DNA from: Coleophoma eucalyptorum
Taxonomy: Eukaryota; Ascomycota; Leotiomycetes; Helotiales; Dermateaceae
Direction of reading: 5' to 3'
Assembly: GCA_026120035.1 (NCBI GenBank)
Contig: JALRME010000001.1
Coordinates: 3,175,909-3,239,908, forward strand
DNA length: 64,000 nt
The position numbers and the translations under genes are program-made. Under the pieces are notes generated by a model. It searched no databases. It had not been told where the DNA came from and saw nothing but the letters and a program-made list of their open reading frames with translations. Of this stretch, positions 21,872 through 32,983 are shown piece after piece (the first letter of the stretch is position 1; every line of letters begins with the position of its first letter).

Positions 21872-22827
21872 TTAGCCTCCAACAAGGCAACCGTTCAGCA
21901 TTCTAATAGCCTGGGGATCCTTCAACTCCAACTTGCTATCCTCTAGCGACTCATGCAATAGCTGAATATGGTCCTCTAATTCCTGGACTCGTTCCGAAGA
22001 GGCTCCCTTGTGTATCCGGCTCAGATCATGCCCTTTAATCACTATCACGCTTTCAAGAGACTCAATTTCTCTTCGCAACCATGGTGGTGATCGTGCCACT
22101 CTTCTCCTAGGATCCAACCCCCAACCCCATGGACACCAGCCTTGCCGGTCATCGTAAGCATGTAGGAAGACACTCCGCTCCAGATCAAGATAGTATCTGT
22201 TGGTATATTAGTGAGAGGCTCATAGGCAGTCTTTCTTTGATAATAGACTAGCGATTTCTGCTTTATCAAAACCAGCCCGCGGATGAAGGGAAACACAGAC
22301 GATAAAACAAGAACGATAACAGAGCTGAGAAAAATGAAAGCTGCAAGGCTACATACTTTGGCCCCATCCATTCATACAGCATCTCTTGAAGCTTTCTACT
22401 CTCAATCTTGCCCTTTCCATTTAAATAGCACGTTGGGGCATCAAGAGACACTTGCCAAATCCCACGTTTCTCAATGAAGATAGAATAAAATCGCTTGCAA
22501 GACAAACCGAGACAAGCTGATGTACAACCATCCAAATACTGAAAGAGTATCAAGTGCAGTTCAGATGGAAGGCTAAGAAGTTCTGTGTTTTGAGTGGATT
22601 GGTCACGTAGATGATCGCGAGTCTTCACCACTCCTAGAAATACCTATTAGTCTTTGAGTCGCTGCTGAAAAGAAGGATCTACTTTGATTGCGGGATTGGT
22701 CTTCCTGCGTGACTTTTGTCCGCTTTTTTGGACGTTCTTCCAACCCCATTTCAAATTCAAGGGAGCTGAAAGCAGTATTGCTCGTGACTGTCTTGCGGTC
22801 TACACAGAAGTTAGCTCGTGATGACAT
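21872..22827 (-). CDS. F-box protein
   Basis: Exons 22827-22683, 22633-22357 and 22196-21872 encode 248 residues; introns are 49 and 160 nt. An F-box is seen at about 70-105 (ELLSLPSELHLILFQYLDG, then LGLSCKRFYSIF), so the protein probably serves as a substrate adaptor of an SCF ubiquitin ligase through Skp1. The N-terminus has a basic KKRTK string that could be a nuclear signal. After the F-box come WMGPKYYLDLE, crossing a splice site, and a Trp-rich segment (GWCPWGWGLDPRRRV). The C-terminus is a charged helix (SERVQELEDHIQLLHESLED). No substrate-binding repeats (WD40, LRR, kelch) are visible. This short type is common and poorly characterised in filamentous fungi. Confidence 0.8.
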
Positions 22828-23496
22828 GTCTTGAGGGTGAGGGTATTACGACGAAATCCTGCCCCGCAATGTTGAGAATACGACATTTTCAACATGGCTC
22901 TGGCTAACGACTGCTGATAACTGTGAGGAATACTGCTGCAGTATGTAAGAAGAAAAGCATTGTGGTTGCTTGAGTCGGTGGGGAATCTGAGGCTATAGAA
23001 TCCGGGAGCCTTGCTTACGCCAATGCTTGTCAGGATACCATTTTGTTATAGCTACTTCAGTAACACCATAGTTCCTGAATACCATAATCTACTCAGCTAA
23101 TCACCGAACACTCTAGTTTCTCAGCCAGTTTTAGTGACCAGGCCTATATAGTGCAGGGCCAGTCGGCCATGACCTGTGACAACTTACTGGTGTACGCATC
23201 AAAAGATGCTTACCTAAGAGTAAGATTCTCTGGTTATCATATCACCTTCACGGTTGCTGACATGAATTTAAGAGCGTTCCAAAGACTGATAAGTGCTTCT
23301 TCATTATGCTTCCTGTGAAGCGTACTTGAATTTTAAATACCAGATTCTTTCAATTCTCAGTAGCGATTTGATATTGCATCAGTGGGTCGTTCGGTTGGCC
23401 TCTACCAGAGACATAGCATGACATGACATATCAAGAAATCCTTGAGATGAGCAGTCATTTACCAAGCCAACTTAATTGACAAATCGAACTACATGC
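22828..23496. other. Intergenic, no gene seen
   Basis: 669 bp between two minus-strand genes. It holds the presumed F-box gene promoter and a 3' UTR; nothing else was recognised. Confidence 0.45.
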
Positions 23497-24334
23497 TCAT
23501 ACGAAACCCATCAGAACCAGCGCCCCAATCCAAACGCAATGCACCAAAGTATGCGAAGTGACCATTCCTGCGCCACCAAGCCCCTGCCCACTGCTTCCAG
23601 TCTGTATAGCAGTGCCTGCTATTCTGGTAAAACTGCTCGCCGAGTTATTTAAAGCGGCCTCGTCTATCATGGGATTGTTCAAAGAATCGCAAGACGACCG
23701 ATCGCTACTTTGCGAGATCGAGTTTGTGACTTGTATCGGAAGATCGAAGATGGTGTACTGGTCTGTACCATTGAGCCGGAAGTTTTGACGGATGGAGATC
23801 TGAATCAATTTAGCAGGCGATGCGGGTCCAACGAAAACCAAAGTGCTTACATTGTATGCACCCCTGGAGCTATTTGCATCCGTTGACTCGCTATCTCCGA
23901 CCAGACAGTCCGGCCACATCCAATTGACATGTTTGACCGTGCTTCCTGATTCTTGCTGCATTATTTCCCCCAAGCTTGCGTTTCCTCCTGTCGCTGTGCC
24001 ATTTGAGATTGTAAAGTTCTTTCCTGTCGTATAGCTGGAAAGAAATATAGTGATGTTCCAGATCGCAGATACTGGGTTGGAAGGGTACGGTGGAAGTTGA
24101 AGCTGTCCGTTAGAAGTCACATCAAGAGCAACTTGTAGGTAATCTGTTTGGAGTCAGCGTTGTTACGCCCGTTGGCAGAGACGGGGACTCACCACCGCCT
24201 AGGGGTGTATTCGGCTGCGGAGAATCTACTATCACAATTCCAGGTGTAAAAATTTGACCATTGACAATCTGTTGTGCATTTAGTAGGGCCAGATGGCCAG
24301 CAAGGGCCAGCAACTTCATCCAGACGAAAGCCAT
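23497..24334 (-). CDS. GPI-anchored secreted protein (DUF7707-like)
   Basis: Exons 24334-24193, 24143-23851 and 23799-23497 give 245 residues. The signal peptide is at residues 1-20 (MKLLALAGHLALLNA, cut before QQ). The middle part is rich in N-glycosylation sequons (NFTIS, NGTAT, NISI) and contains SIRQNFRLNGTDQYTIFDLP, reminiscent of the fungal DUF7707 family. The C-terminus is Ser/Gly-rich followed by a hydrophobic tail (HCVWIGALVLMGFV), as expected for GPI attachment. The second intron (23850-23800, 51 nt, GTAAGC...TTCAG) has no stop and is a multiple of three, so an unspliced reading is 262 residues. I prefer splicing, because it joins AYN to ISIRQNF. The role is probably at the cell wall or plasma membrane. 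Confidence 0.8.
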
Positions 24335-24910
24335 TCTCGTGATGATGGTTGGAATTCAATTCCAGGCATCGTTGGTGCGAAGGGAAAGAGAAGAAGCAAG
24401 AAAAGGATGGCAGAGGGCCAAGGAAATGTAGCAATCAAGGCTGTTGTCATTTTAATATTAAGCATGATGATATACGAAGGGGACAGGGAATGGTGATGCA
24501 CGCATGATCTTGGTCTGGCCTTAAAGGATAAGCTTGAAAGCAGGCTAAGGTGTACATCATACCGGCTCCTCTGTCGAATCACAGCCGAGCAATATAAGTC
24601 GGAAATCGGGTTTGTATCAGATACAGAGACATTCGATGAACCAGGACGACCAATCTGGAGCCCGAGACGAACGAGCAAACCTGCCGAGCCCGCAACCCGC
24701 ACCCGCATAACAGGAACCGGAATAACCGCATCCGTTCACGTGTCGAGCACTTGCTTCTTGTACCTCCACTCTCGCCGACGTGAGCTGGTGAGATACTGAT
24801 AGTAGCATCGCACCACCGTATTGGGGAGTAGTGGTTGTGTGATATCCTCGGCATGTATTAGATTCAAGTTGCTTGCATTGTTGTTTCGCAGTTCCTAAAT
24901 ATACAGCATC
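24335..24910. other. Divergent promoter region
   Basis: 576 bp between the diverging GPI-protein gene and the pseudouridine gene. Several short frames occur, but none is protein-like. Confidence 0.45.
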
Positions 24911-27541
24911 ATGATCCGCCAGGCCTGCCGCAACCAGTTTAAGCCATCTTGTGCTTTCAGTACGCCGCGACGCCAGTTTTTTAGGTCTCGCCATTCTGGT
25001 TTGTCCGATATCATCAACATCTCACCAGAAGTCCGGCATGCTTTGAGAACCTTCAAGCCCGTCGTGGCGCTTGAGACCACCATCTACACCCATGGTTTTC
25101 CCCACCCAGATAACACGGCGCTTGCGCTGCAGCTGGAATCCGTCGTTCGGGACAATGGAGGAGTTCCTGCAACTATAGGCATCCTTGATGGAAAAGTCCA
25201 TGTCGGCCTGACCTCTGATGAGATTCTTCGGATCACTGAAGCAGCTGGCGACAAAGGAACTATGAAAATATCGAGGAGAGATTTGCCATTCATTTTGGGC
25301 ATGGTAAGTGAGCTTTTATTTAGTGTTGTTCTGCCAGCCCTCTGCCGTGTCTGGATTGATTTTTTGTGAGGATGCGATGGCCACTTTTGTCTGATACACT
25401 TTCAAGGGGCTTGCAGGCACGAAAATTACAGGCGGGACCACAGTCGCCGGCACGATGCTAATTGCCAAAGAAGCGGGCATCAAAGTCTTCGGAACTGGTG
25501 GCCTAGGAGGTGTTCATCGTGGTGCTCAGGATTCCATGGATATTTCTGCAGATCTGACCGAGCTTGGTAGAACCCCTGTTGCTGTGGTGAGTAGTGGATG
25601 CAAGAGCTTTCTGGATATTCCGAGGACTTTGGAATATCTGGAAACTCAGGGCGTTGGAGTCTTCACCTTTGCGGATGGACGTACTGGGGATATTGACTTT
25701 CCAGCATTTTGGTCTCGAGATAGTGGAATTCAAAGTCCAATGGTAGTTCAGACTGAACGTGAAGCGGCAGCAATGATATGTAAGTCTACTTTCTTTAAAT
25801 ATCTTGCTGTGCTGAATTTGGTTAGATTCTCAGAAATACTTTGAGTCTCCGTCAGGTCTTTTGTTTGCCAATCCAATTCCTGCAGAGCATTCTATTCCAA
25901 AGGCAGAAATGGATCTTGCAATAGAACAAGCAGTCGCTGAAGCGGCTGAGCAAGGATTTCACGGCCACAGGAACACACCATTCATCCTGGCACGGATTAA
26001 AGAGCTTACCCAAGGAAACAGTATTCCTGCAAACAGAGCTTTGATAGTTTCAAATGTCACTAGGGCGACAAAGATTGCGACTGAGTATCAAAAGCTTGAG
26101 GCAGACGGGTATCATGCCAGGAATGCATCCAAGGCTATCTCATTCGGGTCTCCTGCACCACTCAAAGCCGAAAAGAGCGAAGGGGATGAAAACTCACCAG
26201 GACTGTTTTCGAAATCACCATCACTGACACAAAGTCGTCGTGCTGATGTTATTGTTGTGGGTTCTGTGGCTGTTGACCTTTCTTGTGATTATAACACCTC
26301 TCGGGAACCTACGTCGAGCTCGGCTGCGGACTTAACTCCACAGATGCATACATCCAACAGATCTACAATCAGCCAATCAATCGGTGGCGTTGGTTTCAAT
26401 GTAGCGCTCGCAACATCTCTAGCAGGCGGTGGCAAACTGAATGTGTCGCTGAAGAGCATAGTTGCAGATGATTTGTGCGGCATCCTTTATACTGACTCCC
26501 TACTTTGCTGACAAATACTGCAGTGCCGGTAATGCTTTGTTGTCAAGAATCAATGATGCAAAGAAGATCGCTAGTCAAGATATCAAGAGGCTTCGAAGTC
26601 GAGATGAACAGGGGGGGCTCCTCAACTCTACAGCACAATATGTCGCTGTTAATGACGCAAATATGGATCTTGTACTTGCCATGGCTGATATGAGTATATT
26701 CACACGAAATGGATTCAATGCCTTTGAGTGCATGGAACTGAAGAAGAACACTTCTGCCAGATGCATTGTGGTTGACGGAAACTGGAATCCAGCCACTATC
26801 CGAGACCTGATCAGCAGCGGAAAGGCCTCTAGAGCAAAGGTCATATTTGAGCCAGTTTCGAATGTGAAAGCTACTGGGCTATTTGAACCGATTGACAAAA
26901 TATCACTACCCGTGTTCCCCAATCACAACGTTGATCTAGCGACTCCTAACCATCACGAACTTGCCTCGATGCATACAGCAGCAAAAGAGCACGAATTATT
27001 TGAGTCAGCAGAATGGTGGGAAGTCATTGACTCCCTCGGTATTCCAAGTACTGGCGCTCGTGATCGCTTTGTAGCACTTACTGGTAAGAAACTATCCGAT
27101 GAGGGCATCCCACTTCAGAGCATTCAACTTCTACCTTTCATTCCAACAATTCTCACAAAGCTCGGGCCCGACGGAGTTCTCATGACCGAGCTTCTGCGAC
27201 CAAACGATCCAAAACTCACGGATCCAGCCTCGGCTCCTTACATTCTATCGCGGTGCACAAATGGGAGTAAGGAAGTTGGCGGTGTCTACATGCGACTATT
27301 TCCGGCAGTGGATACTGTCAATGACGCGGTTAGTGTCAATGGTGTGGGTGATACATTTTTAGGAGTCTTGGTTGCTGGTTTAGCCAAGGGCTTGAAGTTG
27401 GAAGAGAAACTGATCGGAATTGCACAAAAAGGAGCTGTGATGACATTGCGAAGCACTGAGTCTGTGCATCCGAAGTTGTGGCTTCTTGAGAGAGAATTGA
27501 ATATGCTGGGTGAGGCTTCCGGCATCAAACCCTTGTCATAA
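24911..27541 (+). CDS. Fused pseudouridine-5'-phosphate glycosidase / PfkB pseudouridine kinase
   Basis: Exons 24911-25303, 25407-25779, 25826-26474 and 26524-27541 encode 810 residues. The N-terminal half (about 35-345) is the PsuG/IndA glycosidase, which splits pseudouridine 5'-phosphate to uracil and ribose 5-phosphate: VALETTIYTHGFPHP, GGVPATIGILDGKVHVGL, KITGGTTVAGTM, FGTGGLGGVHRGA and NPIPAEHSI. After a Ser-rich linker, the C-terminal half (about 385-800) is a PfkB kinase with VIVVGSVAVDLSCDY, GGVGFNVALA and the catalytic NGVGDTFLGVLVAGL (Asp is the base). The fusion links phosphorylation of pseudouridine to its cleavage. The basic N-terminus (about 30 residues, rich in Arg/Ser, no acids) suggests a mitochondrial presequence. 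The 49-nt last intron (GTGCGG...CTGCAG) restores ADDFAGNALLS. Confidence 0.92.
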
Positions 27542-29160
27542 AATACCATAATATAAAAAACGCCTGTGTAAGTGGCACAGTGCTTGGATATATAGAAAAA
27601 TGTATTATTTATTTCTCTATATTGTTACTCGAGACTTCTACATTACTTACCAACAATTCTATCGTTGAGGGCTTTTGAGAAGGCTACGTATCCTCCCTAC
27701 ATTAAGTATTGCGTTCCCACTTTGTTCATGCATGTCTGACTGTTGTCAATATGGATTTTAATTGGGCATCTAAACTCTCCATCAGCAAAGTCTTGCAGAC
27801 CATCTGCTGTGTGATACTAACCTACTTAACAACAGCACAGGAGGCATATTACTACACATACTTGGCATCGAATGGCTTGGGTGTGATTTGTACCGGATAT
27901 TCTGTATACTACAAGCTTAGAATGACCACAGCCCAAGCATTTTACTGAGATAAATGCGCCTTCATGTTATTCTATCACGGTAGGAGATATACTCGTAGGC
28001 ATCGTCAAATTACATCAGGGAAATCCAACCCAGGTTGATGTAGGGGTGGAATACAAAGCGTTTCGATACTGTACCCTCGTTTCTGCTAGATCTGAAATTT
28101 CCCAGAACCATAACCATGGGAATATACTACGGGAATTTGCACGTATGTATGATATTGGGAGGCTCTATAGTAGCAGGATTTTGATGTATTGGTCTTAGCA
28201 CAAAGTATCAATTTCTGCGGTCCTTTTAAGTCGCAGTTGGCGTTCAGATGGCTTCAGAAGGTTTACCTACTATGGCGGCAAGGTTTTACATCAAAGGGCT
28301 AGCTTCGACATCATCGGGAGGAGGCGTTGGGTCCAAGTTCAAGTATATTTTATTGGGGGGCGGGGTTTGAGACCCTGGTATCATAGTGTGGATGATATTT
28401 GGCTTTCACGAGATTGAGTCATTACTCATTGACTCCGGCAGGGTAATATGCAGACTTCAGAGCAATGAAATGGTGATTGGCTAGAGAATGGTATTGGTAG
28501 CCATTCTGTGTCATGAATACCGATGATAAGGTTTGCTACACCTCTTGCGTGGGCAGGATCATCCCCAAGCTGGCAGTGGAGGCCAAAGGGGCCAGGTCCA
28601 TCAAAAGAGACTATTCTCATACCACCGACATATCTAGATATTGACGACCGTGCAGTAAGGAGGCTGCCGAGTAGGAAGGAGACGATTTTGTAAACACAAA
28701 GAAGGGCAGTGAGGTGATGAAGGTGGCTGATGCTGCAGACCTCTCCTCCTATGCTTCTTCGCTTAAGCAGCACTCGGCTGCACCGTGAGGGACAACAACA
28801 TTACGTTCGGGTTAGCCGTGCCACAATCCCAGCCTCAGCCACAAAAGGGGGTCAAGCCCCAATGGATGGATCAGCCAATCAATCAATCCAGCAATCAATC
28901 CCGTCCCAGTGCTGCGGGGCACTCTCTTCTCTTATCTACGGTGGGCCTTTTGTGTCGCCCATGTAATTCCCGGGCACGAACTCTCCTTCCTCCTTCTTTC
29001 ATAAGCTTCCTACTGTTGCAACCCATCTTCAATGCACCTGGCTGCTTGCCAATGCAGCAGTGAACGTACAGAACCACCTCCGCTGCCCAGTTCTATGGAA
29101 TAATCTCTGTAGCGCAGCGGCCCGGTAGGCTCAAACTCTTGGCGCCGTGAGAGCAGGAAT
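27542..29160. other. Intergenic, no gene seen
   Basis: 1.6 kb without a supported gene. A short frame at 27709-27948 has some hydrophobic character but no family motif. Near 28872-28900 there is a small run of AATC repeats. The last 350 bp is the presumed promoter of the channel gene. Confidence 0.45.
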
Positions 29161-32100
29161 ATGACGACCAAATTTCTCTCGGAACTGGTGGACTGGAAGC
29201 GGGCGCTTGTAATGATATTCCCGTTTCTGTTCTGAGATAACGGCGTGGGTGCTAACTCCGACCTTTCCCAGAACCAGAGCAGCGACCCCAGAGTAGGCTC
29301 GTCTCGCGACAACTCTACCAGCTCCAAGGTTTTTGCGGCCACCACTGGCACCAATTCTTCGTCGTTTTCAGCCCTTTTTGGGACGTTGGTCCCTGTTACC
29401 GTTTACGCTGCCGTGTGTCTCTTGATCTTTTGGGTTTTGCGCGCAAAATGCCCCCGCGTCTATTCCCCAAGAACTTTTCTGAGCAGTCTACACAGCCAGT
29501 ATGTTTTGAAAGCAAAAAATGAAGTGCCGGCCCTTTCGTCTCGCTTCTGTACTGACAGTTCCATAGTGAACGCAGCACTCCACTTCCTAAAGGATGGTTC
29601 AACTGGGTGAAACCTTGGTGGAAGGTTCCCGACGCCGCTGTCCTGAATCAATCATCGCTAGATGGCTACCTTTTCCTGCGATTTCTGAAGATTCTTTGTA
29701 TGATTTGCGTGGTTGGCATGTGTATCACTTGGCCCATATTGTTACCTCTTCATGCTGCTGGGGGTAATGGTAACACTCAAATGGATAAGCTCACTTTCGG
29801 AAACGTCGTGAATCCAAGCTGGTATTTTGTGCATGCCTTTCTTGCTTGGATTTACTTTGGTATGTGAGACTGTCAGGAAGAATGCGCTGGAAGCTGACAT
29901 AGAATAGGGTTTATAATGTATATGGTATCGAGGGAATGTGTCTACTACATCAACCTCCGCCAGGCATATCTTATCTCTCCCTATTACGCTAAGAGGCTTT
30001 CATCTAGAACAGTTCTCTTTACGTGCATACCCCAGCAGGTCCTTGATGAACCAAAGCTACGCAAAATATTTGGAGACAGCGTAAGAAATGTCTGGATTCC
30101 AAGGGACACTGAGGACCTAGATGATCTTGTCAAGGAAAGAGAGCAGACCGCGTTGCGACTGGAGAAGGCTGAAATTCAGCTGATTAGGATGGCAAATGCA
30201 GAGCGGAACCGACTTGCAAAATCTGGACATCCTGATATTGAAGCAAATGTTGGCTTCGCTGGAATGCGAGGGTCGGAAGATACTTCTAAGTCCCACCAAC
30301 GTCCAAAGTCTACAGATGATTCGGGGTTTTGCTCCACGGTCAGGAACGAAGGCATCTCAGATATGAAGGATCCAAGCATCACAGAACAACAAACAAATAA
30401 CCGAGAGCCTGTTTCTCCCGCTAGTGATTATGAAATTCCCAAATTCCCGTCAATGGTTGCCACCGACCTGGAATTGAAGTGGGGAAATCATGCTTTTGGG
30501 CACAGTGGCCCTCCACCAGGCGTCAATGGCTCAGTTGCAGCACAATGGATACCTCATGAGTGGAGGCCAACTCACCGGCCCATCGCAAACTATGGCAGGA
30601 GAGTTGACACTATCAAATGGACACGAAATCGACTCAAGCTATTAAGTCCCAAGATTGGTAAATTACAGCGACAGCACAAGTCTGGGAAAGGGAGGCCTAT
30701 TGCTGCCGCCTTCATTGAGTTTGATTCCCAAGTTGACGCCCAAGCTGCTTACCAAAGCTTAGCACACCACCGCGCATTTCATATGAAGGCACATATAAAC
30801 GGCGTTAGGCCTGACGAGATAGTTTGGACCTCTCTTCGTATGCACTGGTGGGAGCGGATCATTCGCAAATTTACTATCAATGGCTTCATAGCTATGATGG
30901 TAGTCTTTTGGTCGATTCCTGCCGCACTGATTGGTATTATATCTAACATAGATTTCCTATCTACCAAGGTCTTCTTCCTACACTGGATCAGTAGCTTACC
31001 AGCACCAATACTTGGCGTTATCAAGGGATTGCTTCCTGCTGTTGGCATTGCACTGCTAATGGCTGCAGTGCCTGGAATAATGAGAAGTATTATTCACACT
31101 ACTCTTAGACTTGATATATTACTAACGATACGTAGTGTGTGCTAGACAAGCTGGTGTTCCATCTATGTCCATGATCGAGCTTTTCGTGCAGCAATCCTAC
31201 TTCATATTTCAGGTTGTCCAGGTCTTCCTGATAACCACGCTGACTTCGGCGGCCTCTGCAGCCTTGACAAAGATTTTGGACGATCCAATGTCAGCTAGGA
31301 CTCTGCTCTCCCAAAATTTACCAAAGGCGTCGAACTTTTATGTTTCATATTTTATCCTACAGGGATTGGCAATGAGTGCAACAAGGATCGTACATCTTCC
31401 GACTTTGATCAGGCTTCATATATTGAAGGCTCCGGACAATCCTGCAGTCGTTTCTAGGCGATGGCACAAACTCAGACCTACACGCTGGGGAAGTATTTAC
31501 CCAGTCCTCACCAACATGGGAGTTATAGGTAATTTAGGATCCTTCAACATTTTTTATCATTACTGACTTCTTCTTTGTAGCCATCAGCTACTCTTGTATA
31601 GCACCACTCGTACTAGGCTTTGCTAGTCTTGCCTTCTACCTTCTTTACAGAGTATACCACTACAACTTACTCTACGTGTACGACGCGGAAATCGAAACCC
31701 GCGGGCTGCTTTATCCTCATGCTCTGAAACAGCTTCTCGCGGGCGTTTACATGGCCGAGATTTGCCTCCTTGGACTTTTTGGCCTTCGCACTGCATTTGG
31801 CCCACTTATCATGATGGTGATGCTCGTCATCTTCACTACTCTTATTCACATTTCTCTCAACGATGCGCTCGGCCCACTCCTTTACAATCTACCCAAAACA
31901 CTGGCAGCTAAGGATTTGTATGAGCAAGTGGCCGAAACCGAGCCTGTGCTAGCCGTTCCTGATTCCGAAAATCCGGATAAATTTCAACCTATCAACGAAG
32001 CAGATCTTCCTGACTACTTGCGCCAGGGAGAAGACACTCGTGCGGTAGAAGGTTTGGATAAAGCAGGAAAGATCACATTAGGCTTCCTGCAGCACTCGGC

Positions 32101-32521
32101 ACAGGAGCGAATAGTCTCCACGGGGATTAACATCCCGAAGTTCATCTCGTACATTAATTTCTGGACTCCGTGGATCACACCCGACCCCACCAAGAAGCCA
32201 AACTTCGTGATTAAGTGGCTACATCCAGAAATATTCTCAGACCACACCGAGTTAGCGAAATTGATCCCACCTGATCTCCCGGACCCAGAGTATCCTGATA
32301 ATGTGGCTAAAAACGCTTACTGGCCGCCAGCAGTGATGAAAAAGGCTCCTATTTTATGGATTCCAAGAGACGAAGGAGGTGTGAGTCGACAGGAGTGTGA
32401 GCACTCAAATGCAAGTGGCGTAACTATGACTGATGAAGGAATCACTTTGGATGAAAAGAATAGATTTTTGTTTGATTTTAGCGCAAAAAGTCCTGTTCTG
32501 CTGGAAAGGTTAAGGTATTGA
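29161..32521 (+). CDS. CSC1/TMEM63-type osmosensitive cation channel (DUF221)
   Basis: Six exons (29161-29208, 29272-29498, 29567-29859, 29908-31086, 31136-31528, 31581-32521) give 1026 residues. The first exon of 16 codons was found because the long frame that follows has no ATG; a 63-nt intron with a GCTAAC branch site joins them in phase 0. The order matches the family: N-terminal TM (VPVTVYAAVCLLIFWVLR), PLPKGWFNW, SLDGYLFLRFLKIL, a TM pair ending AWIYFGFIMY, and a cytosolic RNA-recognition-like domain (SRTVLFTCIPQQV... AAAFIEFDSQVDAQAAY). Then come the 7-TM domain (WWERIIRKFTINGFIAMM, PAVGIALLMAAVPGIMR, CARQAGVPSMSMIELF, the helix after GVIAISYS) and a cytosolic tail. It is probably a mechanosensitive, Ca2+-permeable channel at the plasma or vacuolar membrane. 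Confidence 0.9.
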
Positions 32522-32983
32522 AATACCTGGTTAGGATACCCGAAATGTTTTGGATTTGGAATTATAGGATACCACGAGAGGCACTTTGAATATATTACTA
32601 TCTATACATAAAAAGTCTCGCTAAAAATTGTTGTTTAATTTTTACGAAGGAATTTTCTGAAAGAGTTATATCATGGTTATTCACCTAGGAATAGAAAAGT
32701 TTCTGATACCTATGATCACGCCAGTTGCTCTTCGGGCTTGTCAGACTCCAGGTTTCGCACAAAGCCGGGCTCGTACAGATCGTCCAGAGCGTATCCACCT
32801 GATCAAGGCTCTGAAACCAGTGCAACAGTTGGCCTTTGACTATTTAGAGTGTTTGGGTCCGAAAATAACCCATCACTCGACCCAAGGTATAATGTGATGG
32901 ACAGATATGCTTCGTTCTCTACGCAGCCTCCTATCGTAACATACGGCCATTTCACTTAATATCACCTTATATTCCATCTTAAA
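32522..32983. other. Intergenic, no gene seen
   Basis: 462 bp between tandem genes. A 74-codon frame at 32673-32897 has no motif. Presumed 3' UTR and promoter. Confidence 0.45.

Noticed and set aside
22603..22827. Separate 74-codon gene
   Set aside because: It is exon 1 of the F-box gene read through its intron; splicing at 22682-22634 joins it in frame.
27709..27948. 79-codon frame with some hydrophobic residues
   Set aside because: No signal peptide cut, no homology pattern and no supporting splice sites; likely chance.
29245..29610. Separate 121-codon gene starting at GTG
   Set aside because: It is exon 2 of the CSC1-type channel flanked by intron sequence; a 16-codon exon at 29161 supplies the ATG.
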